In this document: positions 6,915-8,290 of the stretch, piece by piece
How the letters are laid out: every line of letters starts with the position of its first letter
How positions within the stretch are numbered: the first letter of the stretch is position 1
From: Bog-793 sp050010315
Lineage (GTDB): Bacteria > Actinomycetota > Acidimicrobiia > Acidimicrobiales > Bog-793
Assembly (NCBI GenBank): GCA_050010315.1
Contig: JBEKLG010000073.1
Location: forward strand, 1-8,290
Direction of reading: 5' to 3'
Length of the DNA: 8,290 nucleotides
Notes under the pieces: generated by a model
Databases searched by the model: none
The model's input: the letters and a program-made list of their open reading frames with translations, nothing else
What the model was told of the DNA's origin: nothing
Made by a program: the position numbers and the translations under genes

Positions 6915-6948
6915 CGTGGCACGGGCGGAAGTACCCGCCCGTGGCGCG
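6915..6948. repeat. Strong hairpin, CACGGGCGG / CCGCCCGTG
   Basis: A perfect 9-bp stem (6920-6928 with 6935-6943) closes a 6-nt loop, AAGTAC. After one G-G mismatch, four more pairs (6915-6918 with 6945-6948, one a G-T wobble on the plus-strand reading) extend it. No T-run follows on either strand, so it is not a classical intrinsic terminator. GC-rich actinobacteria may end transcripts at hairpins without a T-run, so it could still terminate the peptidase message about 215 bp past its stop. It may also be part of an RNA. Confidence 0.45.
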
Positions 6949-7097
6949 CCGTCCCCTCACGGGCGCTCTGGCCGGCTTGGCCATGGGTCTCGGCGACACC
7001 TTGGACACGGGTGTGACCACCCACCCGGGTCCCGACTCGTCCTGAGGCGAGCCTGCGCAATCGCCGAAGTGGACGCCGGGAATTCCCCACCGTGCTT

Positions 7098-7117
7098 TTC
7101 AGGTGGTGAGCGACGGC
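7098..7117 (-). terminator. Weak candidate hairpin downstream of the peptidase gene
   Basis: CCACC and GGTGG form a 5-bp stem around a 10-nt loop about 45-65 bp past the peptidase stop codon. The stem is short, the loop long, and no T-run follows in the minus-strand direction, so termination here is only a possibility. The stronger hairpin near 6920 is an alternative. Confidence 0.15.
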
Positions 7118-7161
7118 CAGATATAGAGGGATTCACCCGGGGTCGGCCTTTTCTGCGCGAC

Positions 7162-8290
7162 CTAAGGTCCCGTCGCCTCCCACTTGTCCGTGAAGCCTTC
7201 GCCGGTGGAATCGAGCGATCCGGGGGCCGCCAACACCGTTGCTACGCTGCTGCTCACCATCTCCATCGCCGATGGAGAAAACGCCGAGATCGGCCCACTG
7301 GCCCCGTCTTCCGTCGTGGTCCCACCGGTAAAGGTCACTGACCCGAAACTGGCGAGCGAGGTGAGCGAACAACCACTGCGGTAGCAGATCTCCGGTCGCT
7401 CGACGATCCACTCCGCCGAGGACTGGACGGCGCCGGAGAAGGTGATGTCAGTGGAGAAAATCCAGCCGTGGCTGGAGGACAGGTCGGTGATGGCGAGCGT
7501 CCACTCGTCCCCAGTCACGCTCACCGTTGCGCTCATCTGGTCGCCCGGGGATACCGGGTCTGGCAACTCGACCTCGTCACCGTCGCTCTCGGCCGAATCC
7601 CCGTACATCTCGTACCAGGCGTAGTACGACGGTGTGCCGTTGTCACAGTCGGACTCTGTACCGTCCTGTTCGACCGTCGAACTGCTGTCGCCGTCGATGC
7701 CGATCCACGCCGCAGAGTACTCGGTCTGTCTCGTCGCGCAGGTCACGGTGGGAACGGTCCAGTCGCCGCTCACAGAGCTGAACGTGCCTCCGGTGTCAAC
7801 GTAACCCGACCAGTTCGAGGACTGCGAAGGCTCGACCGTGAGCGTCGCGGGATTCGTTGTCGCGTTGCCCACCGAGTTAGTAAAGGCCGCCTGATACTCG
7901 TAGCCGTTCTGCGAGCTCCACGCCGTGAACGAGTAGGTGGTCGAGGTCGCGCCGGTGACGTCCTGCCAAGTATTGCCCCTGTTGCTTGAGACCTGCCACT
8001 GAACGGTCGGGGTCGGGGTTCCCGAGGCCGCGGCGGAGAAGCTCGCTTGGTTACCTGTGGCGACCGTGTCGTTCGTTGGCTGCTCGGTGACCACCGGCTG
8101 GGCGGTGACGCCGGTGACGGTGACGGTGAGGGTGTAGCTCCAGGTGCCGGTGTCGCCGAGGGTGTCGGAGTCGGTGCCCGAGACGGTGGAGCTACCTGCC
8201 GCCAGCGGGCCGCCGGAGGTGGTGACCGCACCGGTGGCCGAGACCTGGAGGTGGGCATTCGCCGTAGTGGTGACGAAGGTGACCGGCGTG
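7162..8290 (-). CDS. Secreted G1-family glutamic endopeptidase (eqolisin) with Ig-like and repeat domains, 5' end missing
   Basis: 375 residues are visible and the frame runs off the right edge; the GTG at 8094 is an internal Val. Domains from the N-terminal side: a Thr/Ser/Gly-rich beta-type module (8095-8289, with VSGTDSDTLGDTGTWSYTL), an Ig-like domain (about 7831-8094, with FSAAASGTPTPTVQWQVS and YEYQAAFTNSVGNATT), then a C-terminal peptidase domain (about 7315-7830) and a 50-residue tail. The peptidase domain carries SNWSGY, AAWIGIDGD, the catalytic Gln in VEQDG (codon 7666-7668), YYAWYEMY, the catalytic Glu in AEWIVERPE (codon 7411-7413) and FGSVTFTG. The Gln-Glu distance is 85 residues, against 83 in fungal scytalidoglutamic peptidase (Gln53, Glu136). 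Four Cys in the domain could form disulfides, fitting an exported protein. Known relatives act at acid pH outside the cell. A signal peptide would lie off the window. GC is lower than in the left block, consistent with acquired or surface-protein DNA. Confidence 0.9.
   Translation of the reverse strand, partial: TPVTFVTTTANAHLQVSATGAVTTSGGPLAAGSSTVSGTDSDTLGDTGTWSYTLTVTVTGVTAQPVVTEQPTNDTVATGNQASFSAAASGTPTPTVQWQVSSNRGNTWQDVTGATSTTYSFTAWSSQNGYEYQAAFTNSVGNATTNPATLTVEPSQSSNWSGYVDTGGTFSSVSGDWTVPTVTCATRQTEYSAAWIGIDGDSSSTVEQDGTESDCDNGTPSYYAWYEMYGDSAESDGDEVELPDPVSPGDQMSATVSVTGDEWTLAITDLSSSHGWIFSTDITFSGAVQSSAEWIVERPEICYRSGCSLTSLASFGSVTFTGGTTTEDGASGPISAFSPSAMEMVSSSVATVLAAPGSLDSTGEGFTDKWEATGP
8095..8290 (-). 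other. Surface-protein repeat-type module at the N-terminal side of the peptidase
   Basis: Encodes about 65 visible residues, low in charge and rich in Thr, Val, Ser and Gly, with SGGPLAAGSSTVSGTDSDTL and GDTGTWSYTLTVTGV. The pattern resembles beta-strand modules repeated in large actinobacterial surface and secreted proteins. Only one copy is in view, so tandem repetition to the right is a prediction. The Thr and Val codons are almost all ACC and GTC, giving a repetitive DNA pattern unlike the adjoining Ig-like segment. Confidence 0.5.

Larger units (their letters stand above)
6521..7161. other. Gene-poor intergenic region with several inverted repeats
   Basis: About 640 bp between the bS22 gene and the 3' end of the peptidase gene, which both point left. 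Several long frames cross it on both strands, but their translations are Arg/Pro/Gly-rich, recall no family, and look like products of high GC. I see no tRNA-like TTC loop, no tmRNA or RNase P RNA core motif, and no riboswitch I can name. It does contain stems: CCGTGGTCGC-type (6669-6677 with 6683-6691), CGGTCGG-TGAC-CCGACCG (6734-6751), GGGCTTCG/CGAAGCCC (6848-6855 with 6884-6891), a 9-bp hairpin (6920-6943), and GGGTG-TGAC-CACCC (7009-7022). It likely holds the bS22 promoter at the left end and the peptidase transcript's 3' end at the right. The rest could be spacer DNA or an unrecognised structured RNA. Confidence 0.5.

Noticed and set aside
6457..7020. 187-codon minus strand frame overlapping the bS22 gene
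   Set aside because: Pro/Arg-rich shadow translation that covers most of the clearly recognisable bS22 gene in another frame.
6590..7045. 151-codon + strand frame in the intergenic region, starting MGSVGPTGPPGAHG
   Set aside because: Briefly collagen-like at the start but otherwise low-complexity Arg/Pro/Gly; no SD, no domain, and competing frames of similar length overlap it on the other strand.
7105..7150. Possible c-di-AMP (ydaO-type) riboswitch fragment, CGGGTGAATCCC on the minus strand
   Set aside because: Only one short motif resembles the consensus; the other conserved halves are missing, and it lies downstream of a gene's stop rather than upstream of a start.
8094..8094. GTG 8094 as the start of the peptidase gene
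   Set aside because: The frame stays open for another 65 codons to the edge with coherent surface-module sequence, and a start here would remove any export signal.

Overview
The window is very GC-rich on its left side (about 75-80% G+C in lines I counted by hand in the rsmI region). It uses GTG starts freely, packs housekeeping genes with overlapping stop/start codons, and carries a very small basic ribosomal protein of the bS22/AURKAIP1-COX24 type known from Actinomycetota. I read it as an actinomycetote chromosome, possibly an acidophilic lineage such as Acidimicrobiia. The lineage guess rests partly on an acid-type (G1) peptidase at the right edge; it is an inference, not a database match.

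Layout. Positions 2-976 (+) are the 3' part of ychF, cut by the window edge. A plausible promoter and a good Shine-Dalgarno (SD) site then open a dense + strand block: a DUF192 protein (1054-1383), rsmI (1380-2273), metG (2335-3897), tatD (3894-4724), rsmA (4724-5599) and ispE (5560-6357). Four of the five junctions overlap, by 1, 4, 4 and 40 nt. The only gap, the 61 nt between rsmI and metG, holds a TACGCT -10 element placed for a leaderless metG transcript. A 31-codon bS22-like gene (6425-6520, -) converges on ispE. About 640 bp without a convincing gene follow (6521-7161), with several inverted repeats. From 7162 to the right edge (-) lies most of a large secreted-type protein: a repeat module, an Ig-like domain and a C-terminal G1 glutamic endopeptidase domain with both catalytic residues. 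Its N-terminus is outside the window.

How the genes relate. Most of the left block serves translation: YchF binds ribosomes, MetG charges initiator and elongator tRNA-Met, and RsmI and RsmA methylate 16S rRNA near the decoding centre, where bS22 also binds. IspE (MEP isoprenoid pathway) and TatD (nuclease family) are frequent neighbours of rsmA. The glutamic peptidase is unrelated accessory content with lower GC (about 60-68% in lines counted) and a mosaic surface-protein architecture. I found no tRNA, rRNA, insertion sequence, CRISPR array or recognisable riboswitch.
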